From Strix aluco (taxonomy: Eukaryota; Chordata; Aves; Strigiformes; Strigidae): 64,000 nucleotides of DNA. The position numbers and the translations under genes are program-made. Every line of letters starts with the position of its first letter. Within the stretch, counting starts at the first letter, position 1. Shown one piece after another: positions 12,401 through 24,759 of this stretch. The stretch covers positions 14,276,948 through 14,340,947 of the forward strand of contig NC_133948.1 in NCBI RefSeq assembly GCF_031877795.1, read 5' to 3'. Below the pieces are notes generated by a model, which saw only the letters and a program-made list of their open reading frames with translations, ran no database searches and was not told the DNA's origin.

Positions 12401-15400
12401 GAGAATTCTTCTTACCTTGCAGGCTATTGTAGCTGGAAACTAATTCCAGAGATTAGTAAAAGTTCCTTAAATGTGAACTGCTTAGAACCACTGCCCCCAA
12501 ACAGCTTTTTAAAAAACAACAAAAAACCCCCACAGCCTAACCATGAAGGCCTCAAATAAGGCTTATATAGCTGAGGGAGGGGGGCAGCTGTGTGCATATA
12601 TATCTATCTATGTATACCAGAAAGGCTGAATGGGATTGGTCAGCAAGAGAGAGACAGATGGTAATTTAGGATTGGCTGACAGCAGAGACAGGTGAAAATA
12701 CTGAATGAATCAAGTCCTCTAACAAGAAGATAATTGTAGTGGGTTGAGCCTTGCCCAGATAGGGATGTTTTACTATAGCAACATATCTACACATTGTCAA
12801 CAGTACAGTATTTCTTGGGAAAGCCCAGACTGCGTGCTGTTTCTGCTCCAGTGGGCATGCTGGATATTTCCAGATTTTGTCGCTGGGATGGAGGCTATTC
12901 CAAAAAGAATAATCACTTAATTCAAAGGCATTTCATCTCTACCTGCTGCTTCTGCCCATTTGAGGGTAATGGGTCTTTCTATAGCTGTCTGTTATAGATG
13001 ATAAAAGGTTTAGGACACAGCTGGTTTTATTCTTCCATATCAGTTTGTTTTCTAGTTGCTAGAAGGGAAACTCAGTTTATGTTGTAGTCTTTGTATTGTG
13101 TGGATCTCATCTAGGGTTTGGTGATTAAATTTTCATAGTGTAATAGATACTTTTCTGAAATTCCATGACTTTTTCAGTTTAGGATGTTTCACTAGAATGT
13201 TATTCTGTAATAAAATTGGAGTTATTGAAGGACTTTCGAAGAGCACCAAAAATACCTTTTTGCTTTTCTGTATAAATGCAAAATTTTTCAAAGTTGACAT
13301 GAAGACATTTTGAGGATCCCAAAACAATATGGGATTTCTAAGTTTCCTTCACTGAAAGTTTCCAAATAGATTGGAGGAGGAAGCAAGTTTTTTCCATTCA
13401 GAACAACCCTGAACTTTGAAAGCCTCTTACATAATGAGACTTCTACCTCTTGTATGCTTTATATATAGCCTAACATAATTTAAATTAAATTACTGACACT
13501 TTTGAGGTATGGCTTAGAATTTTGTATAGAGTGAAGGGATCTACATAGTTTATGTGAAAGATAAAGAATAGCTCAAAGTGTTGTAGCAAAACACCCTTCT
13601 CTTTCATGTCTCTTTTGCCTCTGCCTCAACTTCGATTACTTAGTCTTCACGTTGAGCAGCAAGAGAGACCACATTTACTGTAATAGTACACTGTACCACC
13701 AGTCCGAGCCTTTCACCCAATCCTTTTTCTCTTCTATGGAAAATGAAAAGTTTTGGTTTCAAAGCACCTTCCAAGAGTATGTTCCATCTGCAGCAATTCG
13801 AAACTGCTGTGCTTGCTGTAGCATGCAAATAAGGGCTCGTCTATATTATTGTCCATGTTTGCATATTATGTAGATATACTGAGCTATCTTCAGCTAGATA
13901 GTACAGTTTCTGAAAGATGTCATGGCAGTAGTTTAGACTGTAGATATAGCATGATTGCCTGGAATTGAAGACAAGCTTGTACAGTGCACATGAAGGGCTG
14001 AGCTGGCAATATACAGTTAGCTTGAATAGGTTTTCCTGAGCTGTAAGCCATGTACACATACTTTAATGGCATAGACTTTCTAGAGGCTAAATCGTGCCTG
14101 AGTTTCCTTATATGCTCGATTAGAAACTATAGAAGATGAAGGAGAAGAGACTAAACCTAATCCTGACTGTTTCTATCAAGCTTTACAAAAGCAGTTCATA
14201 CAAATTCATTTCAGCAGATTCCTTACAAATATTTTGATTGCTTCCAGAAAGAAAAACATGCATCTTTCTTCTTCATAGCAGAACTGAAAGGAGTGGTTCA
14301 TTGACTCCTGTGTGATGCTTTGAAATCTGTAATTTGGTGGACTTGTGAAATGTTAGATGATGGTGGTCTGAAATTTAGAGGATTCTGCAACCCAAAGCAA
14401 GTTAGTCTACACAGAGACTGGAGCATTAGATACCTCATGTAGCTGAAGTGAACAGTCATTTCTCACTTTGGGATCAGTAGCTGAGCAGTGTTTCTTGGGC
14501 AGCTGCATTTTAGCTTGAACTATATTCCCTGCTTTCTCCAGCTGTTGGCTGAATGTATTGTTTCAGACACCGAGGAAGGCAACAGTTTTGAGGGCATTTC
14601 TTTCTCCACAGCACCAGATCCTCTTCTAGCACTGCCTTTCTGCACCACCTGGCTTTGCTGAGATCCCCTTACTTTGACCTTCATTGGCCCTTAAGATTTA
14701 AGTTTCTGTTTTGGTCAAGGTGTAATTCTGAGCTGTAGATAAAACTTTCTCATTTCACTTTTGACTGAGAAAACTAGCCAAGGCTGTGTGCTGTAACCAG
14801 CTAGGGGAAATCTTACAAAGGTGATTGCAGTTATTTGCTCTGATGCAGTTGTTTCTACATGAGGAACTCCCTCCTCACCACCCACCCGGACATACACGCT
14901 CTCCTCAGCTCTAACGAAACCAGTTCTTTTGGCACAGTGCCTGTGTTTGGGGCTTCACTTTGACATGCCATAGCCTCACACATTGCTGTGAAGGTGTTGG
15001 AAAGGCACCGCAGCCTCTCTCAGAGCGGTGCTCTTTAAACTTTCCACTGATTAGGGGCCTTTTAGCACTCAGCTGGCTTTTCCTAATGGATTTTTCCTTT
15101 TCATTGAGACTATTTTTTTTTTTTTGCAGGCGTTGCCAAAGTAAACAGTCATGGATGGTGATTTGGAAAGCAGGGGAGAGAAGAAAGGGGCAGAGAATCA
15201 GAATTGGTCCAAATGTGTCCAGACAAGCACTATATATCAATTGGTATGTGTTGAGCGCCAAGTGCTGCCAGAGGGAAAGTCTCTGGGAAAAGGAGGCCAT
15301 TTGTTGAGAGACAGGCACAACAGTGACAACTGCAAGGTCTTCTTTTGCACCAAAGATGCCCTGCCTACATCCTTGAGACTTTAGGGGGAGCAGGGCGTGA

Positions 15401-16599
15401 GCTTGGCATTAATCAAGCTCCTTCTGATTTATTTCCAAAGTCTCAAAGTCAGAGGAGGCATTTGAGTAATTCAAACCTTACAGAGTTCAACCATATCAGT
15501 CCTTCACTGCTCTGAAGTAGATAATTTAAACTTTGGCCAGCTTGCTGTGTGGGAACATATCAGGCACGATCTCAAAAGAAACTCCCTTCCTCTGTGCTGC
15601 TGTGGTCAGTGGAAACCTCACATCTCTCTTTGGAGGTGTTCAGAATTTGGTCCAGGCCAATAAGGAAGGCTGTGCACAGCAGCTGGATAAGTGTGCCTGT
15701 TCACTTTTGTGTAGGCCTTGAATGCACTGCAGATGTGTATTATGGATGTGATACATTTATGGCCTGCATTTTTTTCTATCAGTCAAGCAGGGCATACAGC
15801 TCTGAAAAAAGTTGTCCTAGATTTTACAGTTCCTCTTTTGATTCCTTGACACAAAGTGTGAGAGAAAAAAAGCAAACCTTTTGTATATGAAGATCTTCCT
15901 TCCCTGTCCCATCTCTGTACTGGTTTGGTCCTTAATTCGACCAGCTGCTGAATGCCTGCTCTTCTGCTGCCTGCTCAGATTAATCACAAGAGTTCAGACT
16001 TTTCCTCTTCAGCTGGTACTTGCTCCTTGCTGGAAGCTTCAGCTTTGTTTCATCTTGCAAAGCAGTGAGGATTCACTGGGCTCGTTCTGGGCAGAGGTGA
16101 GCAAGCTCCCTTTGCAACAGGGTATTCTCCTCTACCAGCCAGGGCATAATTCATGGACAGAGAGTTTGCACTACTGACAGCTAGACCTGATCAGAAGTCT
16201 CAAATGCTTAGGACTACGGCCGGCCTTCTCTCCCCACAGCAGAGTCTTCTGAACGTCCAGGGACAGGCTCTCATGTGACTTTGATCCATGCCAGGGATGG
16301 ATTCCAGATGGACACTTCCCCAGCGTTGGCCTACAGGCATGTTTCACACAGCATTGATGGGGTGTTAACGATGCTAAAATTTCAGCCAAGCTTCTTAGAC
16401 ATGCTGGGTTGGGAATGGGGAGAGTAGCTCTTTAATAAAAACCTGATGTAAACCAGGCACTTTACCTGTAGTGCAGCCAGAGGAGTTACCAGTACACCTG
16501 GAAGAAGGAAGTGGAGGTGCAGTACCGCCTGTTACCAACATACTGAAGCAACAGTGGATCTCCATATTTCACTAGCCTTTAGCTTGAATCAGGGCCCAG
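6461..16599. other. Gene-free downstream flank, middle part
   Basis: No supportable gene. Contents are the MIR-like remnant near 10.9-11.1 kb, a short hairpin GGCCCTT-TCG-AAGGGCC at 9554-9570, and TATC simple sequence at 12597-12616. Repeat-free stretches near 8.08-8.30, 9.95-10.15 and 14.95-15.4 kb look like conserved non-coding DNA, which I cannot confirm. Confidence 0.65.
10905..11080 (+). mobile_element. Ancient MIR-like SINE remnant
   Basis: The stretch gagcaactcttgacaagtca then gtgcctcagtttctctttta matches the core and 3' pattern of MIR-type tRNA-derived SINEs (caagtcacttaacctctctg, cctcagtttcc in consensus). It is about 170 bp, strongly diverged, in the downstream desert. Confidence 0.5.
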
Positions 16600-17250
16600 G
16601 ATGAAGCCACTGTTGGCAGGAAAGAGCTCACCATCTCAAACAGCTGAGCTTCCCATTCGGCACGCTGCCCTGCGCAGTGGAGGGGCTGCACCAAACCAGG
16701 CGTGAGTCCCCCGATGGCTGCGGTGCTCCCCCCGCACCCCTCAGGGGAGCGATCGGCCACAGAGCTCTCCCGAGTGCAGCGAAGGCGGTGTGGCATGGCC
16801 GGGGCTGGGCGGTGTGCCAGCGGCTGCTTGTTCCCCTGCCTTCTGGTGGGATTTGTCATCGGGAGCTGCGGTGAGGTCCGGAGCAGAGGGGAGCTGATAG
16901 GGAGGATGCAGCCGGATCCCACCAGAGGTGTGGCTGGCTGCATCCCTCCTGCCACCTCCTCCAGCGGGGCCTGAGGCGCTGTGGGACGCACACCTCTTCA
17001 GGTCAATCCTGCGTGTGAAGGGGTGTCCCAGCCTTCCCCTGCCCTGAAGGCCTGCCTGTTTGCTGGTGTGTGATGCCATGCTGCGAGCAGGATGGAGCTG
17101 AGCCATTGGGCTGTGCGTGCGGTGCTTGAGGGGCATCGCCAGCACTCCTGCTGTGGTCAGTCTCGTGCAGGGGACGGGCTGGTCTTGATCTGTTTCCAGT
17201 TAGGGGAAAACCCCAGTTTAGGAGGGTTATACATCTTTGGTGGGTCTCAT
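16600..17250. other. GC-rich block with overlapping non-coding open frames
   Basis: GC content is clearly above the surrounding AT-rich DNA, with many CpGs between 16650 and 17130. Open frames of 130-140 codons occur on both strands and overlap, which is expected from stop-codon-poor GC-rich DNA. No domain or family was recognised. It ends where the LTR-like sequence begins, so it could be part of a composite repeat insertion or a small CpG island. Confidence 0.4.
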
Positions 17251-17269
17251 CCCTGTCCTGGCCTGTCAT

Positions 17270-17785
17270 TGTGGTTTAACCCCAGCCAGCAACTAAGCAC
17301 CACGCAGCCGCTCGCTCACTCCCCACTGGTGGGATGGAGGAGAGAATCAGGAGCTTCTTCATCCCTTACTAAACAAGTTGACTTCCACTTCCATTGTTTC
17401 TCTTTAGTTATAGGGGCAACTGATAGAGTGTCTGGTTTAGCCATAGTGTCTGTTGGTATGTTTTCCCTCTCTTCTCCTTGAGGGTGCTGCATAATATTTA
17501 GCAGTGTTTGGGAGATGCTGGCCTGGGCCCAGCACAGGGCGGCAAGTTGTGCCTCTTTGGAGTAGCCACAGCATTTTTTTTTCAAACATTCTATCACTTC
17601 ATTAGGATCCTGCAGTTGTTTGGGAGTGAAGTTCCAGACCATTGGTGCAGGACACTTAGGTCTTGCTAACACAAATGCTGATGCTTTTTGATAGTGCCAG
17701 TGTATCAGAACTACCTTTCTCCTGCTTGAAGAATGCCAGGCCAGTCCCAATCTGCAGAGGCAGCAGAGTTCAGGCAACGAAAGGC
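17270..17785 (-). mobile_element. Endogenous retrovirus fragment: LTR-like end plus gag-like reading frame
   Basis: The block at about 17270-17345 begins tgtggtttaaccccagccag and continues with the aagcaccacgcagccgctcg type sequence seen in an abundant avian LTR family. Contiguous with it, a minus-strand open frame at 17316-17777 (153 codons) resembles the gag-like tail carried by these elements, with a Cys-Cys/Lys-rich helical segment followed by a Pro/Lys-rich end. It runs into the LTR-like block. It is a lone fragment with no recognisable pol or env, not a working virus. The strand is taken from the reading frame; the LTR orientation alone is ambiguous. Confidence 0.6.
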
Positions 17786-18840
17786 AGGAACCTTGAACTC
17801 ACAGTGTCCTGGTACTGACACACATGCAACCAAAGCTCCCTGCAATAAGTGGTAAATGAGAGAAGGGGAATGGCACGGATTCAAATTAATAAGATCCAGT
17901 GTAGCTTATAAGGCAGTTCTGGGGCTTGAGAAGCCAACTGTGAAGGGTTCTGGCCTGAAGTCGGGAATGTAGGGCTGGAAAGCACCATTTAGACAAGAGG
18001 CACCAATCCACAGGCAGTTCTGAGTAGCCAAAAAAGGGATATTTTGGACTAGCCATCCAGTTCAGAGGCCACCTAGTCTGCAAACACATCCCAACCCTCT
18101 CTACAAGATCAAGGTAGGTAAGTCACAAAACAAATTTAAATCTCACTTTGAAAGCCAGAGTGGCCCGGCCTTGTGACGTGCTACGCTTGTCCTACGTAAC
18201 ATCCAGAAACTAAGGTGTAATCGTATTTTTTTGTATACAAAGGTTAGAAAGGCCACCTTCTCCAGCTGAAGTTTCCTCTAGTGGAAAGATGCATCCAGGA
18301 ACAGCGCTGGGACGGGCAGTGGTAGCTGTTGGATGGAGATGACGCATTCTAAGGCTGGAGCAGCGTGGATCTGATCCATTCCTAGGACTGCCAAAGCTGC
18401 AATAGGTTCTTGCAGTTCCCTGACTGTCCAGGACTGGGAGGGACTGAGACACGAGTCTGTAAGCAGTGCTCTGCACAAAGCACTTGGGTTTTGGGATGGA
18501 TTGATAGTTGCTGTGATTTAAGATGTCGTGTGGCTTCACACATACAGTTGGTAAAGCACCCCTTCCTTCTCTCAGCCAAACGTGAATCGTGTCCAGGGCT
18601 CTATTGCCATCCACCCTGAGAATCAGCGACCTATCCTTCTGCTAACGATGTGCAATGGTAACAGCATCTTCATAGCGCTCATCGTCTTTGCCCTCCACCT
18701 CGCTCCTCTGGGCCAGTTAGACCTTTCAGAGTTTCTCCCTCTTCTCCCTGAGCTCTGTAAGGACCCTTGACCCTGATCCAAATTCCACCAAAGTTGGTGG
18801 AAAGTCTCCATCTGGCTCATGTAGATTTTTAACATTCCCT
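17786..18840. other. Unassigned sequence beside the ERV fragment
   Basis: This stretch is moderately GC-rich (notably 18240-18780) with overlapping open frames on both strands, none longer than about 135 codons and none recognised. It may be decayed internal retroviral sequence continuing from the neighbouring element, but I cannot show that. Confidence 0.3.
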
Positions 18841-19849
18841 GGGCTATTTAAATGCTGAAAAGGATGGGTGGGTGGGTAGAGTCCAAACAGTTCTGGCCCT
18901 CCTCAGAAAGCTCTTTGCCCATGTTTCAGACCCAATCCCTGAAATGTCCCTCCATTAGGAATGGACACAAGGGAGCGATCCCCAGAAAAGGGGCCCTCAG
19001 CCCGCCCCCACCCTCCTCTTCCTCCCACCTATAGACTTACTAACTGGAAATACAGTGTTTAGGAGGCTGAACTGGTGGATAGTAGTTGCACAGAATCTTG
19101 GAACAGCAGTTCCATTCCATAACTGCTTGGCCTCAGGCATACTGGGATTACGCATTAATGCTTAGTGCCAGCACCCTTCACCTCCACATGTGCCGTGGGC
19201 TGCTACCTGCTTGCCCTGTTAGCCGATTTGGTGGTAATGCCTGTGAAACTAAGACAGCATAATACTCCCCTGCTGTTTGCTGAACATCAACGTGACGGGC
19301 AGCAGGAGTGGGCAGAAGTCTGACGGGCTGCAGGACAGGAAGCAGCATGTGTCCTGCAGAACCATGAGAGAAGGGAAAGGTGGAAGCGTGGCCTGATACT
19401 CTGTGCAGGGCTTTGCCTCTTGGCTGCAGAGAACAAGGGCAACTTGGCTTGGCAGCATGGCTGCTTGCGTGCATTTGTGCATGGCTGTTGGGTTCGGCAG
19501 AGGGCACGAGATCCTGTGTCCAGCTCTGCCTGCGTGGATACATGTGTGTACTGTTCAGGGTGTGCAAGTTCTGTGTGATCGCCAGTCTGAACTGAACCAC
19601 TGTGTTTTCAAGCTGTGTTAAAGAAGAAAAACCCAGTTTCTGAGTTTCTTATTTGCACTGAGATTTTGCTTTCAGGTTTTCCTTTGCAATGACATTGGAT
19701 AGAAACTTTTTTCCATTTTTGTTTTTTAAGCAAAAGTGAGTGCAGACTCTTTAAGTTGGGCCTTGGTTCCTGCTCTGTAGTATTTAGAAAGAACATAAAT
19801 CAACTAGTGTCAAAAGTACCAAAGTAACTGCAGTGGAGAACCCTACAGA

Positions 19850-19912
19850 TGAGAATCTTTCAAATGTAGCAGAGGTCACCTTAAGTCCAACTCCCTGATC
19901 AAGAATATGTAT
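19850..19912 (-). mobile_element. Possible short CR1 remnant
   Basis: The stretch gaggtcaccttaagtccaac then tccctgatcaagaa resembles the CR1 reverse-complement segment in which a GACCT...AGTCCAAC..CCTG pattern occurs. It is short and diverged, so the call is weak. Confidence 0.35.
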
Positions 19913-20989
19913 AGACTACAACAAAGGGTTTGTGTTGCCAGTATGAACAGAAGACTCGGCGATCTAAATTGTCCTAGTAACTTAACAAAAGCAGAGGTAT
20001 TCTGGGAAATGAAGCCTAGCTCCTACAGTTGCTGGAATGGAGCCGCTTTCTACACGCAGGTGTTCTCAGGTTAGTTGTTGAAAAATTTTAATTCACCTTC
20101 TTCCTTTCTTAATTCACCTTTCTCCCTTGCTTGTCTTTTTCCTCTCTTTATGTTCTCTCTCCTTCTGACTGAAATTGTTTAGGGAGGGACGGTTTTGCCA
20201 CCTCAGTGCAAATATGCACTTGTGGAAAGAGTCTTGTGTGTCCTCTTGAGTGGGCTAGAGAAAGAATGATTCTTTTAATGAGAAGTAACATTTCACTAGC
20301 AAAAAGGCCCAACATCAAAAAACAAGTCAGCAACATAAAGTGCTAAGAGAAGGGCTAACAAATGATGGGTGGGAAATCTCCAATTCCACTGCTAGCAGCA
20401 GTGAGGAGTGTCCTAGCTCCCTCTGTCATTCTGCTGTGGCAGAGAACAACACGGATCTTGATGAGACAGGCCTGCTCTGAAGTACGTGTTGTTTTCCACT
20501 TGGACTCCCTGTTATTTATGTCTAAAGTCACCCTGAGAGCAGACTTGAATGCTGCCTATTCCGTGTTCCCATTCAGGTTTCTTTTCTCTCTTCTGACAAT
20601 CCAATTGTGCAGTAGTGTGTGTCATTGCAGCAGAATGCCTTCTCCACACTCTCCCAGCTTTTGAACAGGGAAAGAAATACAAGGGTAATTACTTTTAACT
20701 CTAAAATGCTGCTTAACCCAGCAGCTAGCAGAGTTGCTCACAGCACCTTTCTTTTAGCACTTCTATGGGCCATTACCCTGCTGGGATTAACAGCCTCTTT
20801 CCCTGCCATACGCACCTTACCCCATCACCTGCTTCTCTTGTACTTGTGTTTTCCCCAGTCACTAATGAAATTACCACCAAAACTGATTACAAGTAGGGGT
20901 GGAGCACTTTGACCAATGAACCCACACCTGCTCGCGTGGTTGACCTTTAATGATCCAGCCCTGTAGATGTGTGTAGTTTAATTTGTTTT

Positions 20990-21270
20990 TTTAAAAGCCA
21001 GTTCTGTGAAGAATCTGTAGTTTCATTTGCCATCAAAACGTGACCTCTGCTGGAAGACAGGGGACATGACTTTGACTTATTAATACGGTAGACAACCCCA
21101 GCACAGAGAATATAATAGATGTGATTAATGTGACACGTCACAGCTGTCACCGATTGCAGGAAATCACAGATAACTAAAAAATGGTTGGTGTAAAAAGGCT
21201 TCTTAAAGTATTCACTCAACTGCAAAGTTAAATACGATTTTTTTGTTTCTTTATCTGTGGGATTAGGTTT
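20990..21270. promoter_or_regulatory. Candidate conserved non-coding element (enhancer-like)
   Basis: The sequence is free of repeats and dense in developmental factor motifs: homeodomain cores (gattaatg, cttattaat), the inverted tgacacgtca and a TALE-type tgtca in cagctgtcacc. In other vertebrates this side of MED13L is the enhancer-bearing desert toward TBX3. Function and conservation are inference. Confidence 0.3.
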
Positions 21271-21309
21271 TACAGAGTTGCAGGAACCTGTGAGCTTTTT
21301 GTGCAAGAC

Positions 21310-21324
21310 TGTGTGTGTGTGTGT
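21310..21324 (+). repeat. Short (GT)n microsatellite
   Basis: About seven GT units in the downstream desert, within a longer unrecognised open frame on the minus strand. Confidence 0.8.
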
Positions 21325-22929
21325 TTCTTTTTTAATTGGGATTCTGGATACTGAAATCTGTTGGCAAGAAGAAAAACTCGAGGTAGCAGCGCTGCATTTC
21401 AGAATGTAGTTTGTTCCTAGATACATACCAGTTTGACATTTCCTCAATGGCATAATATTTAAATAAAAACAAAGAGAGTGTCAGGCTGGTAGGACTTTTT
21501 TAAACATATGTCTAATTTACTGTGTAAGGAAAATAAATTCCATTTGTGAAGGACCTAGGCCTGCTATGGATGCCATGTGGGCTGAATCAAGTTTTCTGCT
21601 GGCCTGTCTGTGTCTTTTAAAATGAACCAGCTGGAAGTATCACTGCCTGTGAAGTTAGATGAAGCTGATGTGTAGGTGACAAATACATTGCAGGAGCAGG
21701 TATTTCTGAAATGAAATGTCTGTCAAACAGAAAAAGGTGCATATGTGGTAGGATAGAAACCTGGCAGGTAAAGTAGAGGGGCAAGGTACCAGAAGGTTGG
21801 TTAAGAACTGAAAAAAGAGACATGGCTTTTGGGAGCAGAGGAGGAGTTAACAGCAGAGGCTGTTGTAGTGTCCTCAAACCCATGTTAGAGTCTGGTAATG
21901 CCTTTGGCAATTAAACCAGCCTCTGGGCCTTGTGGGCACTCTGTGGAGCAAGCCAAGGTAGCCAGTGAATTCTGGCAGGTGTTGCCCTCCATTCTTGTTG
22001 CAGGACCATGAAAGATATCCTTGGAGAAAGAGTTTGTACTAAGTTCTGGCAATTAGAGTGTCTGTGCTGGCTTTCTAGAAGGGGCCTTGATGCTAGTCAA
22101 ATTTTTTGCTTGGTTTTGGTTCTTTAATGGTATCGTAATTGTGAAAGATTTTAATAAGTAATCCTTACAGGCAAAACCCCTAATGCTTATGCAGATAAAT
22201 GAACATGTATTATATGTTTATAGTTTATATAAGCTAAATTATATATGCTTATAGCATGGTTAGACTGCCACTTGGCTGACAGGTCCCAGTCTAGGACCAG
22301 AGCGGGAGCCGACGTGCACTGAGCGGTCTCAGAACTTGAGCCTGAGCGCTGCCTTGAGCTGCCTTGATCGGTGGGGTGAGTCTCAGCCAGTGACAGCTGA
22401 GGGCAATCTCTGTTCAGAGTTGGCCTCTCACAGAAGGTGGTGTCATCTTCTTTCAGGTTTTTGAAGAGTATTTCAGGTTTCATTAGAATAGTGCTGAGGT
22501 TTATATATCCCCTGGAAAGCCCTGCGGGACTGCTGCTTTGATACCTGGTAGAGGAACAGTCAGTTAAGCATAAACCAGGTTCTGCCCACATAAACATTTG
22601 TTTGAGTGTTAAGGTTCAGTTTCAGGATAGGGAAAAGGAAACAGCATAATTTTATAAATACTGCTTTGTTGTTAAAGACCAAAGACTTCCTGTTTTGGGA
22701 TCTCAGGGCTGTTTCTATTTCCACTATAAATGGTGAGGGACTGACCATAAACCTAATGTTTACTTTCATGACTTCTGATGCTTTCTACATGTGCTTAAAC
22801 TGTTTTCAGGTGGCCATGAGGTTTTGCCAAAAATAGAAATAGCACTTGGAAAAAGAAAAGTAGTTTCATGTCAGCCTAATCTTTAAAAACCTTTCCTTCA
22901 TTGGTATTAAAGAGAACATCGCCACAGTA

Positions 22930-23070
22930 CTGTAGCCATTTGTCATAAATATTATTGTTACAAATCAGCTGAGATTTTAGTGTTTTCATTGAATTCTTCC
23001 TTACAGTCCTCATGGAACAGAATATTTAATTGGCAGTTTTTGTCTTTAAAGCTAATGAATTAGCCACAGA
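22930..23070. promoter_or_regulatory. Candidate conserved element with paired homeodomain site
   Basis: This AT-rich, repeat-free stretch contains taatgaatta at 23053-23062. That is two inverted TAAT cores two bases apart, a dimer site for paired-class homeodomains. Regulatory use is inferred. Confidence 0.25.
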
Positions 23071-23919
23071 GTAATCTCCACTTAAAACATATTGCTCTGC
23101 AGTAATTCCATCTACTTGCAGCACTCACAATGGAAGGCTGAAGTGTAACTATTCTGTAAGAACTTGTGTACAAGTTAATTATACAATTGTAATTTATTAC
23201 AAATTTACCAATAGTAAAGTGAACTAAAAGATACATACTTGAAAATTTTTTTAAAAAAAAAAAGGCAAACTCTTAGGGACTATTTTTGTAACTATCTAAA
23301 TTTAGGAATAAGATGCACCAAAATTAAACTGGGCTAGAAATAACAAGTACTGAGGAAATCCCAAGAGGCCATTTAAACAGCCTTGAAATTGAGTGGCAAT
23401 TCCTTGATACAGTCTGGAGCTGTGAGTGGGTGCAAGTGTGGGCTCCATTTCTTCATGGAAAATGAGTTTGTTTAGTATACTCGGTGAGCGAGCGAGCTAC
23501 AGAGGTCGGCTCTAGAAGCATTTTGGGTCTGCAGAAACTCTCTCATCTCATTTTGACAGTCACCACTGCTGAAAACAGATGGTTCCCACCAGTGGCAGAG
23601 GCCAGCTATAGCTGATGGGGTGGTTACAGCTGGAAAGAAAGGAAGGGGCAGGTTGTAGTTTGTTCTTGTTAAAGAGTAAAGCAACGGATATGGTATTTAA
23701 AATATACTTAGGGAGGTTACAGATCTATCACTTCTTTAAGTACAGAAAATTATGTATTATCTGAAGATTCTGGTTTAAGTTTTCCCAGAACTTATGGGAG
23801 ATGAATGCAAAATTGACCTCTGGTCTTGTTAAGGTGCAGCACTGTGAAAGGGCCTGGGGTCGAGTTGTTAATTGATCATTTTTTTGCACCTCCGTGTTTA
23901 GAAACAAACCTGCTAAATA

Positions 23920-24105
23920 CAGAATGTCTCAGTTTGAAGGGACCTTCTGAAACCTAACAGCCCAACCAAGCCCCTGATCAACACAGTCATAATTCAGGTT
24001 GCTCAAGGACGCGTCCAGCTGAGTCTTCCGCTCGTCCCGGATGGGGATTCTACAGCTTCTCTGAGCAACCCGAAGCAGCAGATCTGTCTTCGTATCCCTC
24101 TCTCA
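23920..24105 (-). mobile_element. Decayed CR1 LINE fragment
   Basis: Sequence such as cagtttgaagggaccttctg, then agcccaaccaagcccctgat and caggttgctcaaggacgcgt, follows the reverse complement of a CR1 3' region. It lies just downstream of the MED13L 3' UTR. Confidence 0.65.
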
Positions 24106-24759
24106 GCTGGGGCTGACGGCGCTTCCGTTGCCCTACCTGTAATCCTGCTGTGGCGGGGAGGGGGCTCCGAGACTGCTACGCCACCGACACCTCCTGGTGA
24201 AGACTCACCTGCTGCCTACAGAGAGACTTCATCTGTCATTGGTGAAGCTCCTGCGATGAGAGTTGCTAATGTGATGCAACTACTGCTCATGTGGCACCAG
24301 ATTATCCCAGGTTGCTTCCACCCAATCCCATCTGGCAGAATTTTAAATCCGTTCATCTCGGCACTTACATTAGCGGCACCAAATTTCCTCTCACAACAGA
24401 CATGATTTTAAATGGAACGACTATTCTATTCTGCTTGGAGTTCAATTTTAAAGAAAAGGACTGTTGCAGCGTGAACCTTTATAGATTTTCGTGAGCCTTG
24501 TTACTCTGACAGGGAGCTGACAAAGCTGTAGCTTTAACGACATGCAGCATATCGAAAGGCAGGCAGGCACTGGGTTAATTCAGGGAAGGCAGCAGTACCT
24601 GTCGCTAAAGTAAATAAGTATTAAAGAGCCTTTAAATTAATTTCAATTCCATTCATATCACATGGAATCTATACCTCGTACTGCAAGCCCTCCTTCACTA
24701 GGAATGCTAAAACTTGAAGAGTTAAAGAAAATACTCATAAGAATAAAACTCCACCAACA

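Larger units (their letters stand above)
18841..24759. other. Gene-free flank directly downstream of MED13L
   Basis: No supportable gene. The longest open frame (20947-21453, minus, 168 codons) has no recognised similarity and overlaps sequence that looks like a regulatory element. Candidate conserved stretches lie at about 20.95-21.27, 22.93-23.07 and 24.24-24.70 kb. Decayed CR1 pieces lie at 19.85 and 23.92 kb. Confidence 0.65.

Noticed and set aside
14960-15307. 115- and 135-codon frames on both strands, with a strong tract tttttttttttgcag at 15114-15128
   Set aside because: A good acceptor-like tract alone is weak evidence; the frames are not recognised and overlap on opposite strands.
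16572-17145. Overlapping frames of 130-140 codons on both strands
   Set aside because: GC-rich DNA lacks stop codons by composition; no start context, splice sites or domains support a protein.
20947-21453. 168-codon open frame on the minus strand
   Set aside because: No recognised domain, odd composition, contains a microsatellite-encoded HTHT run, and overlaps a likely regulatory block. Probably chance.
22187-22597. 136-codon open frame on the minus strand
   Set aside because: No family similarity or splice context that supports a gene; the 3' half is simple AT-rich sequence.
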